Below are positions 36,230 to 46,836 of a stretch of DNA of 64,000 nucleotides, piece by piece (position 1 is the first letter of the stretch; every line of letters begins with the position of its first letter). The translations under genes were made by a program, and so were the position numbers. The notes beneath the pieces are model-generated. The model was given only the letters and a program-made list of their open reading frames with translations, was not told the DNA's origin and searched no databases. The stretch is from Lojkania enalia (Eukaryota > Ascomycota > Dothideomycetes > Pleosporales). Location: positions 132,382 to 196,381 of the forward strand of contig ML986590.1 in assembly GCA_010094045.1 (NCBI GenBank), written 5' to 3'.

Positions 36230-38066
36230 ATGTCCGGATTGGAAATCGGTGGCGTTGTCTTGGGCTCCCTCCCATTCATTATCACAGCGATGGAACATTA
36301 CGCCCAAGGAATAAAAACAGCGAAACGATTCTGGCGGTATAAATCTGAGATGACAATGGTCATAAGACAGTTGAAAACCGAGCAAAGCATCTTCATTAAC
36401 ACTTTAGAAAAGCTCCTCACGGGAATTGTAAGAGTGGACCACATGTCGGACTTTATCAAAAACCCATGGGGAGAGGCGTGGCATAATCCAGAAGTAGAGG
36501 CAAAGCTCAAATTAAGACTAAGAGACTCATATGATGTATACATAGAGAATATTCGAGGAATGGAGACGGCGTCGAAAAACATCATGGAGAAGTTAGCCCT
36601 TGGCCCGGATGGGAAGGTACGTATTGGTTGCTCTTCCCTCACTCATCGATCTAAATAATCCAATCTAATATTTCCAATCTTGTACCCCGGCCAGTCTAAA
36701 TTTGCTGCAGGCTCAATTTAGTGATACAAGTAAATTCAAGTATGAGTACAAGCGTCTAAAATTTAGTCTTAGTCGCTCAGACTACGAAGAACAACTAAGC
36801 AACCTGAAAGGCTTTAATCTTGCGCTATCCCAACTTACTACGCAATCTCTTGATCTGGAATCGACACGAGTGGGAGCTAAAGGTCGCGCTTGTCCCAATT
36901 TCAAGGCCTTTCAGGATTATGCGAGGAGTCTCTACTCTACCTTATTGTCTGGATGGAGTTGTAGATGCCAAGGACATGCCGTGAATCTGCGATTAGAGAG
37001 TCGAAGTCAGATGTGGGAAAAGGACGACCTACTAGAACAAATGCCGTTTCGAGTGATATTTTGTTATACCTCGGATGCGCAGCCCAATTATTGGAAGGAG
37101 GCAGAAATCCGGTATATAACGGAGAACCCAAATCGAAACTCGTCGTCGCCCCATAACCACAATGTAATCCCAACACCGGAAGTCAAACGACAAGTCCGAT
37201 TCGAACGGCTAGACGTTCAAGTGCAGCGGAAAAATGCCGCGAGTTCAGTGGTGACAACTTCGGAGATAGTAGAAGCACAACTATCACCGCTACCTGACCC
37301 CACACCGAGCCAGATCCAGGATCTATGCAAAGCTATAGCGAAGATGCAACAACCGCAGCGAGACCTATGCCTCGGGTACCTAATTGATGAGTTGAAGAGG
37401 AAACATGGAATTTACTCACTCGAGCCGCCTATACCGGACCAACAGCAGTGGGCTGCCTATTCGTTGAAGGACGTCCTATCACATGATCCAAAGATCAAAC
37501 GAAGATTAACGCAACAGGATAAACTTAGAGTGGCTGTCGATCTCGCCTCGAGTGTCTTACAACTATACAAAACCCCATGGTTGGACGAGGCACTAGAAAA
37601 GGACGACGTCTTCTTTATCCACCGTCCCGGGGCCGCACCAGCATCCATTTACGAGCATCCGTTCGTCTGCCGGAAGTTTACGACGCTCCAAAATGTTGAC
37701 ACAAGCCAAAGTGGGCAGAAACGATGGGCTCGATACAAAGTAATACGCAATCAGACGCTCTTCACCCTCGGCATCCTTCTCATTGAACTCTGGTACGGCA
37801 AGCCCATCGAAGAGCTCCGGACACCCTCCGACCTTGACTGCGAGGGCACCCCAGGTGTAGAGTGGTGCACAGCTGAGCGTCTTGTTGAGACTGAAATCGA
37901 GTTTGAAGCTGGGCCAAAGTATTCTGATGCCGTGAGAAGGTGTATTCGTTGTGATTTCGATCGAAAAGACATGAGTCTCGATAACGAGAGCTTCCAGCAA
38001 GCTGTCTACGATGGAGTGGTTGCCCTGCTCGAGAAAACGCTTCAGCAGTTCATCAGCCTAGACTAG
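36230..38066 (+). CDS. DUF7580-type protein with kinase-like C-terminal fold
   Basis: Fungal protein of the kind annotated DUF7580 or prion-inhibition/HeLo-related, often found in NLR-rich regions; biochemical role unknown. Two exons, 36230-36616 and 36711-38066, give 580 aa. It opens with a hydrophobic helix (GLEIGGVVLGSLPFIITAME) and a helical bundle to about residue 230. The C-terminal half is recognisable by SLKDVLSHDPK, LRVAVDLASSVLQLYKTPWL, a beta segment ending YEHPFVCRKF, and NQTLFTLGILLIELWYGKPI, which mirror late protein-kinase subdomains. No catalytic HRD or DFG is present, so it is likely a pseudokinase-like fold. The ATG at 36230 (CACAATG) is in good context. Divergent partner of the C2H2-PHD-RRM gene. 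Assignment to a named incompatibility system is not possible from sequence. Confidence 0.85.
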
Positions 38067-38093
38067 ACAAAGGTGTCTGTCGTCCGTTTGGTT

Positions 38094-38107
38094 ACACACA
38101 CACACAA
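38094..38107. repeat. AC dinucleotide microsatellite
   Basis: A short run of alternating A and C just after the DUF7580 stop codon, read directly. Confidence 0.8.
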
Positions 38108-38149
38108 ACATACTCTGTCTCGTGTTACACGCCAAAGAACGACTCCAAA

Positions 38150-38928
38150 ATGCACTTCGTCGCCGTCCTCTACGCCATGGCCACCGGGACTACGACTTTG
38201 TTTCTTCCTAAGAAAGAAAAGAAGGAGGCCTCCGTCAACGCGGCTCTCTTTGATGAATATGTTACCTCCGGCCTTGGGACTCTCGATAATTACTGCAGCA
38301 CGGTAGTCAATGCTTCTATCCAACTCCAATTTCCTCTCTCAACCTAAACGCCTATCTTGGAGTTTGATACCAGGTCGCAGGAATTCCCTTTGGACCATCT
38401 ACCAATGCTCGTCGTGACAAAACCAAGTACCAGCTCAATTTACGCACATCAGTATGTCCCAAGTATGAGAATCTTTATTAAATCTTTGACAGCCCAACGG
38501 TTCAATTAAGGTAGACGATGTGGTTGAAGATTCCAATGGCACCGCCGTCCCTGCTGACAAAAATACGGTACGGGGGATACTCTCTGCGTGACTTCCAAGG
38601 TTTCTCTTCGTGTTGACCTGGCTCCACCTACATCGTTCAGGGTAAGACCGAGCGAAGTGACTAGTGAGGGTGAATGAACCTCTTAACTCTAGTGGAATTT
38701 GACGACAAGCATTCCATCGTGCAGTCAGAGAACTGGAGCGTCCTTTTCATGATCAGTCGCCAGAAGACACCATCCCAGCACAAGATCAACGTGAGTATTA
38801 CTTGCTTCCCACCAGCAGTCTCTTGAATCACGTGAGAACTAATTCAATGGCAGGCCTGGATTAATTGCGCGGTCCGGCTTGGTTCCAATAGGATTGTTAT
38901 CATTCCGTTTGATCAAAGGCACCGCTAG
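38150..38928 (+). CDS. Small secreted protein of unknown family, six exons (tentative)
   Basis: Starts 83 bp after the DUF7580 stop on the same strand. Proposed exons: 38150-38302, 38374-38451, 38493-38567, 38641-38656, 38693-38790 and 38854-38928, giving 164 aa with all phases consistent. The N-terminus MHFVAVLYAMATGTTTLF resembles a signal peptide, though it is followed by a Lys-rich stretch (LPKKEKKE). The rest is polar with GIPFGPSTNARRDK, NGSIKVDDVVEDSNGTAVPA and INCAVRLGSNRIVIIPFD. Only two cysteines remain in the mature part (NYC and INC), which could form one disulfide. The 16-nt fourth exon is the weakest part; an alternative exon from about 38614 (VSLRVDLAPPTSF) does not keep the frame downstream. 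I do not recognise the family. Confidence 0.48.
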
Positions 38929-40288
38929 ATCGATCGAAGGAGACCCATGGCCTATTCGATGATGGCGTTATCGGCATATTGATCGGTGGGTATTCTGCAA
39001 TACCTTAGAGCTACTTTTAGAGATGGATGGTTCGGCTGAGCTCGGAGTTAAAGGGTCATACTATACACATCGACACGTGAAACTACGATTGGCATGCAGC
39101 AATAAAACACACCATGTAAAACACAAACTAGCCTTCTTTTTTAAGAGATGAAAAAATCAGACCACGTCCATTACTTAGTAGGCCTAAGCATCGAAATAAA
39201 AAGCAATGGCACGACGGCTATTCTTCAATGCACGCATTCTAACCCCACCCGACCACCTGTAGCTCGCGCCGCATGAATACGGCACCGCCAGAAACAATCT
39301 GGCGTCAACGCACCGCGTTTTATTTAAACATGGCGCCTAATGCGCGCACGTGGAGAACAAAGGGCCGCCGGGAATGCTGGGTGGGCGCCATTCTTCCGCG
39401 ACCGTTGACGGGCTGGGGGATGGCCAGGATACGGCGTGGGAGAGATTTTCGCGCCCGCATGAAGACGGCTTTGAGTCGAATGATGTGGGAATGGCACATC
39501 TGGCCCTTATCAGAGCTTCCCAAGGCATGCAGCCCTACCTGCTGTACATATATCGAGATGGAGCGGGGAAGGTGATTGGAGGCCCGGACAGCGTATGTAT
39601 GAGGGCGGTCAGGCGCAAAAGGGGGATGACGGGCTCAGGGTTCAGTCTAGGCGGCTTGGCGGCTGGGCGGCTGGGCGGCTGCACGCGCCGGCGGATACAT
39701 CCAAAGGTTCCAAGGCCAGCAATGCCCCAGATGCTACATATAGTCGTCGCCCGACACCAGCCTCATGTGTACCTGAAGCCGTTCCAGGGGGCGCGCCCGC
39801 CACTACTGTGCTCTCGCTACCATCCATTGTCCCTTTACTGTCCTGTCCCTTTCTTTGTGCGGCGCCGCTGAGACGGACGCCCTTTCTGTGCGAGACATTC
39901 CCCCCCAGCGCAGGAGACACGCCCCTCGGTCGCAGGTATCTAGGTACCGGCCAGTCGAGGAGCAACCTGCTTCACCACCTTCCGCCCTCCTACCCTCCGG
40001 GCAGCATCTTTGCGCAATCTCGTGCGCCAACGGTCGCCTCCTTTCTACGCGGGTGCATCCTACAAAACATTACAGGCATTGCCGGCCATTCATTGCAGCC
40101 CGTTCTGGATACCCGGAGGCTGAAACGCGGGCAAGGTCCTTCCTACGTCCCACAGGCACAAGCACAGGCACAGACACAACTAACTCCAGCATCCTCCTCA
40201 CCTCCCTAGCTTCCAGCTACTCGACCCCGTACAACGTCGCCCGAAGCTAGAATATGTATCCTTCCAGTCGCCCGTTTACTGCTTCATC
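38929..40288. other. Intergenic, GC-rich 5' region of the next gene
   Basis: The second half is GC- and pyrimidine-rich and probably contains the promoter and long leader of the Ser/Pro-rich gene. Long frames here (39350-39871, 39595-40209, 39855-40250) overlap in several registers and encode low-complexity peptides without family resemblance; I do not accept them. It holds the short tandem repeat at 39650-39680. Confidence 0.55.
39650..39680. repeat. GGCGGCTG-type tandem repeat, 4 units
   Basis: Four near-perfect copies of an 8-bp unit (GGCGGCTT once, then GGCGGCTG), read directly. Confidence 0.85.
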
Positions 40289-41392
40289 ATGACCGCCGAA
40301 GAGCTTTCCTCGTCCCCTCCGCCCTCCGCCCTAGCGGACCCGCATGCCGACCTTCTTGTCCAGCGGCTGCGGGCTATGACCACATCGAGTACCGCCTCTG
40401 AAGAAAGCTCGACCACGAGCGAGCTGAACGGCCTCGACCGCCAGCTGAGCAATTCCTCAGAAGAGGGCAGCGTCCACCAGCGCCCCTCGACACCACGCTC
40501 CCAGACGGAGCCTTCGCCAGATCTGCTCCCAACTCACCACCCACGACCACGGAATCGCTCCCCTTACTCGCGCTCTCACCTTCGCTCGCACAGCGGCTCC
40601 ACCTCTCTTAGTGCCCCGCCAATGACCCGAGCACACTCGCTGCCAACCGTCATCAACCCGAGCGGTCACCTCGCCCTCTCTCCTTCCCCAGTGCCCCTGG
40701 CTCGGCCGTCCTCGCCGCTTCGGTCTCCAAAGCGTACGCGGAGCCCCTTCCGGACAGCTGAAGATTCATATGTGCATTCTGGCGCTCCCAGTGTGTGTGA
40801 CATTTCCGAGGACGCTGAGTTGGAGTTGACACCGAAACCCGGGGTCGCACTTTACCATTCGGGGTCAATGCCGTCTTCGCCCCTAGCTACTCTATATAGC
40901 ACTGCAAATGCACCTAGAACAGGCCGGCGGCGGCCCGCTTCACCCCTATATCAAGTCTCCGTCCCATTCGGCACTCCAACTAGCGCCCCTGCAGTCAGTA
41001 CCCCCACCTCCGTACACTCCTCCCCGTCTCTCTCAGCATCCAAATTCAATGAGCCTTTCCCATATTATCCGTCCTCACTCAACTCTTCCTCTGTCCCGTC
41101 AACACCAACCTCGATCCGCTCACGCAGCCCTTCGATCTCCTCTCTTGAGACCATACCGGATACTCCAGATGCTGAGGCCGAAGCAATCGAGGCTGACCGC
41201 CTTGCTAGGCTAAAGGCTGCTGTGGAACCGGAGCAGGATGGAGGAGAAGGTCCGAGGAGATCCAGCTTGGATGTGCCAGGGGGTAGCGGACGCACCCTAG
41301 GGTTCGGCAAACGAGACTCTAGGAAAAGGTGGAGTGTCTGTGGGGCAGAAAGGCGCGGCGATTTGGATTTAGAGACAATATGGGAAGATTGA
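40289..41392 (+). CDS. Conserved Ser/Pro-rich disordered protein
   Basis: Single-exon gene of 367 aa with ATG at 40289 in good context. Almost the whole protein is Ser/Pro/Thr-rich and likely disordered, with many SP and TP sites and Arg-Ser-Pro patches (SPLRSPKRTRSPF). The C-terminus is different: a short acidic helix (DAEAEAIEADRLARLKAAVE) and then RKRWSVCGAERRGDLDLETI, a compact block that I recall as conserved at the end of a family of filamentous-ascomycete proteins often labelled basic proline-rich protein. No domain, signal peptide or membrane span is present and the function is unknown. The abundant proline-directed sites suggest regulation by CDK or MAP kinases, which is inference. 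Codon use is GC-rich compared with the surrounding intergenic DNA. Confidence 0.8.
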   Translation: MTAEELSSSPPPSALADPHADLLVQRLRAMTTSSTASEESSTTSELNGLDRQLSNSSEEGSVHQRPSTPRSQTEPSPDLLPTHHPRPRNRSPYSRSHLRSHSGSTSLSAPPMTRAHSLPTVINPSGHLALSPSPVPLARPSSPLRSPKRTRSPFRTAEDSYVHSGAPSVCDISEDAELELTPKPGVALYHSGSMPSSPLATLYSTANAPRTGRRRPASPLYQVSVPFGTPTSAPAVSTPTSVHSSPSLSASKFNEPFPYYPSSLNSSSVPSTPTSIRSRSPSISSLETIPDTPDAEAEAIEADRLARLKAAVEPEQDGGEGPRRSSLDVPGGSGRTLGFGKRDSRKRWSVCGAERRGDLDLETIWED

Positions 41393-42170
41393 GCAATTAG
41401 GCTTATAGGCACAGATTGGAAAGGGAGGAGATAGCGGATGTTTCTAAGCACTAACAGACAGCACTACCTATCTGTCTATGCTGCATCAACAGACCTCTGA
41501 GTCTACCGGCATTTTTCGGCGTTAATGGGCGGGCAGGCGGGCATGCATCTTGTTCACACTGAGCGCATTGATCATGGGCAACGAACAAGCGAGTTTTGTT
41601 AGGACCTTTCTCTCCAGCAGATTTACGCGCGGTCAGCACTTGTATACGACGATGAATCACATGAGCATGATACCCTCCTGAAATAAGGAGCATTTGGGTT
41701 TTGGGATGGACGGACACCATGAATGTGGAAAGCAAGGCACAGGGTAGTTGAGGACTAGCTAGCCTTCTTTTAAAAAATTAAAACATTCAACAGTGCCTTA
41801 ATTTGTTTTTGTTTGCAGAGTGGGTAGAAATATTTTAGGGGGATGTACGGACAAAGCAAGTGCAGTTGTCGTATAATTCCGTCCCTTGCATCTGTGTTGG
41901 TACTGATTCGCCGACTGTTCGAATTTCCAGTCTAGGTAAGCCTGACATGACGTCTTCCCTCTGCACGCCCCACTATACAACCTTCTCCACCCAATCAGCC
42001 GTTTTAACTCTTGAGCAAAACTTCCTCAACAGCATCACCTGTTTACGTGAGAATAACAAAACATTAAATATATATACATATACTGGCATCCTCCTCAATT
42101 CCCCTCACCCTCCATCTCTCCTTTATCTCCGCCTAACCCTCTCCCCCGGTACCAAGCCAATCCATCCGAA
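41393..42170. other. Intergenic, promoter side of the oxidoreductase gene
   Basis: No supported gene. The final 100 bp before 42171 are strongly C/T-rich, a common feature of fungal promoters near the transcription start. The frame at 41451-41735 (minus) has no domain and is doubtful. Confidence 0.5.
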
Positions 42171-43184
42171 ATGCTAACCTTCGGCATCATCGGCACAAAC
42201 TGGATAACCCACTCCTTTGTCTCCTCCGCGCAGGCAACGAGCAAATGGCGTCTCGCAGCTGTATACTCACGCCGCGCCTCAACCGCTCAGGACTTCGCTT
42301 CAAAATACGACCAACAAGTAACATGCTACACTTCACTATCGGACCTTGCAGCCAGTGAAGAGGTGTCTACCGTCTACATCGCCTCGCCCAACTCCCTACA
42401 CCACGCACACGCAGAGACCATGCTACGTGCAGGCAAACACGTGATACTCGAGAAGCCCGCAACATGCACAACCCAACAACTCGACACGCTATTTGCAATA
42501 GCGAGGGAGAGGGGTGTCGTGCTGCTAGAAGCGTTCCGCCACCTACATGAAGCCAACTTCAAAGTCCTCAAAAATAACCTCGATAAACTGGGCCCGCTGT
42601 GTGGCGCAACACTCAACTACGCACAGTACTCCTCACGCTATGATGCTGTGCTCCGCGGCGAAGTGCCCAACATCTTCAACCTAGACTTCGGGGGCGGGGC
42701 GCTGGTGGATCTAGGCGTGTACGTCGTTGCGGCGGCAATTGAACTCTTCGGGCAGCCGAGGGATGTCAAATATTACCCGGTCATTGTACAGACTGGCGCG
42801 GATGGGGGTGGGGTGCTCGTGATGCAGTATGAAGGGTTTGCAGTGAGCGGGACGGCAAGTAAGATTTTTGAGGGGACCGCGCCGTGTGAGGTGTATGGGC
42901 AGCGGGGTACGTTGGTGGTAGATGGGGTTACGGATATTGGGTCTGTGGTCTACTTAGATCCGAAGAGGAAGGGGGAGAGAATGGAACTCGCGAGGAAGAA
43001 GGAAGATCAGAATTTGAAAGAGGAAGCCGCGGAATTTGTGAGGATTATTGAGGAGAGAGATTGGGAGGCGGTGAAGAGGTGGGAGGAGGTTAGTAGGGGT
43101 GTGGTGCGGGTTACGGAAAAGATGAGGAGGGATAATGGGTTGTTGTTTCCGGTGGAGAGGGAATGTGGGGAAGGAGGAGCATAG
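42171..43184 (+). CDS. Gfo/Idh/MocA-family NAD(P)-dependent oxidoreductase
   Basis: Intron-less 337-aa protein of the sugar/inositol dehydrogenase family. The N-terminal Rossmann fold begins at once (LTFGIIGTNWITHSFV, a GxG-type loop with Gly-Thr-Asn in place of the usual GxGxxG tail). The family hallmark EKP is at 94-96 (VILEKPATC), and the substrate-domain motif GGGALVDLGVY follows near residue 175. Length is normal, the start is the first ATG after a C/T-rich promoter, and no signal peptide is seen, so it is probably cytosolic. Substrate is likely a sugar or cyclic polyol, but family members differ too much to say which. The last 25 residues (SRGVVRVTEKMRRDNGLLFP and an acidic tail) are usual for fungal members. 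No pathway partners lie next to it. Confidence 0.88.
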   Translation: MLTFGIIGTNWITHSFVSSAQATSKWRLAAVYSRRASTAQDFASKYDQQVTCYTSLSDLAASEEVSTVYIASPNSLHHAHAETMLRAGKHVILEKPATCTTQQLDTLFAIARERGVVLLEAFRHLHEANFKVLKNNLDKLGPLCGATLNYAQYSSRYDAVLRGEVPNIFNLDFGGGALVDLGVYVVAAAIELFGQPRDVKYYPVIVQTGADGGGVLVMQYEGFAVSGTASKIFEGTAPCEVYGQRGTLVVDGVTDIGSVVYLDPKRKGERMELARKKEDQNLKEEAAEFVRIIEERDWEAVKRWEEVSRGVVRVTEKMRRDNGLLFPVERECGEGGA

Positions 43185-43844
43185 GGGGAAGGTGAGTGTG
43201 GGGTTATTGGGGAGAATTGATGGTAAGGCGTTTTTGGATGTTAGGGATGGTGTGCGTGGTTTTGCGGATTGGCATATTTGTCGAGAGTTCTAGATGGAAT
43301 GAAATACATGAAAGACACGAATGTAACAAAATTGATATAACATCAATACCGAAATGTAAAAATACTAGCATGCAATACCAACATCCATCCAACAACTGTA
43401 CCTAAACCACCACATCATCACACACCACCCTCCAAAAACCAACACAAGATCCCCCCAAACTACTTGAGCTCCCTAACATGCTTCCTCCCCTTGCCCCTTA
43501 CCCCTACCGTAACACTTAATCACATCAAGCAGCTGGACGCCGGACTAACCTCCTCATACCCCACCCAATTCCCCAAATACGTCGGCTGGGCGCCGTCATC
43601 TAGTTCACGGTCTAGGTGTAGGTAGGGCAGAGCGTTTTCGCTAGCACCGAGGTGGTGGGGTTGAACATTTGGCGGTAATAGTTGTTGGGGTGGCAGAAGG
43701 GGAGACAGAGGTGTTACAGGCGGAGGGCTGTGTTGTGAGGGCTTAGGATGCGATGGACTATTTGCTAGCATAAGACCGCGCAGCAGACGAAGAAGTAGCA
43801 CCAGACAATGTGATGGGCGCTGACCCGTACTAAGCACCCCGGCA
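43185..43844. other. Intergenic between oxidoreductase and DUF1996-WSC pseudogene
   Basis: Contains no gene I can support. The part from about 43520 on, read on the minus strand, is Pro/Ser/Thr-rich and may be the decayed C-terminal tail of the pseudogene next to it. Confidence 0.45.
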
Positions 43845-44838
43845 CGTCTGGCCGCATTTATGGTAGATTCTCGACGCTCCTGTGTTATCGCACAACTGCT
43901 TATTATCGCCCGCGCACATCATGGCGCATGATACCATGATGCTGTCCGTGGGTGCGGTATCAGATTTTAGGGAATCGTCGCAGAAGCACTCGCGCCTGAA
44001 TTCTAGCATGGTATACGAGAAGTCATCCGTCGAGTAGAAGTCGATACACTTCTCAAGTCGTATCATTGCTAGTCGTCGATTTGCCCGTAAAAGTGCAGTC
44101 GCCGATGTCATCCTTACCGCAGCCCGTGTACTCCCATCTATTAATTGTGGCCAGGTCGACACAGTTCGCCCTTTGCGGTTTGATGGGGATAGCAGGGTAG
44201 TTGGCAGCAGGCTGAGCGGGATCAGGCCTGCTTGTGATGAGATCGCAGCTTCTCCGACAAGCCATCGACTTCCTCCTAGATCACTGTCGAGATCTTGCAC
44301 GCGTTGCATTCAGCGGGCGTGAACATTATCACGAAGCCCCATTCCTCGACAGGGCCCGGGTTCGCAGTGCACGTGTCGACAGCTTCATGCGGGACGTCGA
44401 TATCCCAGCTATTCACGAAGTCACCATGTAGACCATAGCTTGTAAAGTCCCCGTTTCCGAAAACGAAGGGGTAGCTCGAGCCATACCACTAGTATCTTGG
44501 GAGGTCACCGACGACCGGTACCGGGAGGAATAACTCATTCTGAGCTTAGAAGTAGAGTCGCGGCATTCCATAGGTGCTAGAAAAAATAGTAGAATGGCGG
44601 AGAGAAAAACTGACTAGCAAGAGCACCTGACCGCCCTCGCCTACTCGAATGTCATAAACGGACCAAATCCAGAGCCATAAGAAATATTGTGTACGTGACC
44701 AGAAACAGATCCTAGGTTCACAATAAGATCCAATTGTTCCCTAACGAGACGACAGGGGCACGACATGCGGAAAAAGACCGAAGCTGGAGCGATGGAGCTA
44801 GCCAGACTCAACACGAAGACAACGCTATCGATGATCAT
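43845..44838 (-). pseudogene. Decayed DUF1996-WSC secreted protein gene
   Basis: Clear remains of an extracellular DUF1996 plus WSC-domain (carbohydrate-binding) protein. The start is intact: ATG 44838, signal-like MIIDSVVFVLSLASSIAPAS, then the DUF1996 head FFRMSC..LDLIVNLGSVSGHVHNI. Then frames break. TAG at 44643-44641 follows PFMTFE, where family members have Gln (MTYEQARAS); further stops lie at 44616-44614, 44548-44546 (after PRLYF, again a Gln position), 44491-44489 and 44278-44276. DUF1996 core pieces remain (YGLHGDFVNSWDIDVPHEAV) and so does a WSC core (CIDFYSTDDFSY, REC, MVSCAMMC). A frameshift near 44057 separates TGKSTTSNDTT from LEKCIDF. Several nonsense codons fit CAG/CAA to TAG/TAA, the change expected from RIP. 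A working gene is excluded. Confidence 0.88.
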
Positions 44839-46836
44839 GTTAAAGGCAGACCCAAATTAATTCTAGGATGTATAGTTGACAATGCCGCAAATTTATAGGG
44901 CATATATATACACGAATGTATCTCAAAGAAATATTGTGGTGACGTGATAAAAAGAGCGTGAGGAGCGGATTTCGAGCCTAGAAACGAAAGACAAGAAAGA
45001 AAACGAGTATGAATGTTACTTAGCCATCAACAAACCGAAGTACTTACAAGATGGCGAGAGCATGTAGATGGCTTGTACTTCTGTATAGTGCGAGATGGCG
45101 ATTGTAAGCCGTGTTCTAAAAGCTACCATCAACTTTCCTCTAGGCTTCGTTAACGCTAGCATGATGTAGACGCAGCCTACTGCCTTTAGTGTGACTCTTT
45201 GCAAGATTTGTTGCGGGCTGACGGGCTCCTCATAATTCTGTGTACGGCGTAGTGACTCGGGATACACAAGCGGTGTTTATACGCCATGTACTTGCAGACC
45301 ATGCTCATGATATATTAGGATACAAATCCCCAAGTAGCTTGCATCTGGGAACAAGTGCTCGAGGTACGCTGCAGTCCATTTGAATTCCAGACTATGTTTG
45401 CAGGCTCTGCTAGGCTGGGGGTATATTGGAAGGCAAATCGAATACTTAGATGGACTCCCGTCAGGTAGTTGCCTCAGCAGTAAGCCAATAATCCAGCCAA
45501 TTACCAGATCCTGAGAAAGCGGCTGATGAGCGATACCCTAGATGCGTGCCACCTTGGTGGTGGACCGTCGGAGTTTACGTACCATAAGCGTGGGCAGAGA
45601 GCTAGCCGATATCCCCAACTCAGAGAAAGAAAACACATGATTGGCTCTAGGTTCTCATCCTGAGCAAGCTTTCGACAGGGCCGACCATTAGGAGCGCCTC
45701 GTTTGGTTTTCGATGGGTTCAAATACAGACTGAAGGGTTGGAGCATTCGTCCATCTCGAAATTCGGGACTTCCAGTAATAAAACGGTGTGCACCCTAGTT
45801 AACTTCACTCTCTACTAATCCATCAAACTTAATTACTCGTTCTAGGAATTATTCATATTTCATCCCCTGGTTTTCTAAGCATATTTCGAACTTGCTAGGA
45901 AATAGTCCCAAGAAAGGAGATGAGACTTAAGGTAGCACAACTTGGGTAGATCAGTCATGCAGCACCAAGACAGCTCTAGAACTACCATCTTTACCAAGGA
46001 TTCTAATGATACTAAGAGCCATGCCGGGAAAGTAAGATTATATTTAAGAAGTGTTAACCTAGTGAAGACGAGCAGCGTTGTCGAAGCCGCCATATAGCTA
46101 CATTGATTTCAACAAATCCAAGACACAGGAACATATTGTACAACCTCCTAAATTTTCCGATACGCTACTGCGCGGGACAACATTCACTTTGAATAATACT
46201 ATTCCGTTTTTGTGGAATTGACGCAATTCTCGTAGAACTACGCTCTGCTAAATGGGTTACATGCTAGCGATAAATCAATACTAGTGATTCAACATTCACC
46301 CTATTTCTACTTCAAGACATCGCTTATTGTTTTGCAGGGGTAGGCTTGGATTGTTGGAGCTGGCGGGGACTAATTGCGATAGCGTTGTAGACTATACCGC
46401 TACAAAAAGTAGGAATAGTATATAAATGAGAGATATAAGCGCGAATTGGATCCTTCAAAAATACAAGGGTATAAGCTCGCATTTCTGTGATTGCTGACTG
46501 AATACCAAAGCGTAAACAAATAGTCCAATACACGGTGATACTTCCTGACTGATTGAAAGGATGAATTTCACTTTCAAATGGTATAAGCGGTGGTGCGGGT
46601 ACCAAATAACCTCACAAAATGCCATCCTAGTTGAATGGATTTAGTCACGATGCATCCACACATAAGGCCACCAGCTGCTTCAAAGCTATTCGGGATTCTA
46701 CTCTACCATCACACCCTTTGAAGTATATTCCACCTCCCAGATCCCACATAAGATTTTCTCCTTCCCATATATCACCGGATCATTATTATTCCCGCATACT
46801 ATGTCTCCCACCATATTTCCAGTATCTAGGAAGTGC
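44839..46836. other. AT-rich intergenic stretch
   Basis: About 2 kb upstream of the pseudogene and downstream of SNU13. Small frames (45016-45267, 45501-45746, 45875-46093, 46324-46605) have no family resemblance, and the composition is AT-rich. Nothing else is recognised. Confidence 0.55.

Noticed and set aside
38614..38640. Alternative fourth exon of the small secreted protein (VSLRVDLAPPTSF)
   Set aside because: It does not keep the frame into the following exon, whereas the 16-nt exon does.
39595..40209. Long plus-strand frame (204 codons) upstream of the Ser/Pro-rich gene
   Set aside because: Overlaps other open frames in a GC- and pyrimidine-rich block, includes a simple tandem repeat, has low-complexity composition and no family resemblance; more likely promoter and leader.
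41451..41735. Minus-strand 94-codon frame downstream of the Ser/Pro-rich gene
   Set aside because: No recognisable motif, and it lies in the 3' flank of a real gene; not enough to call.
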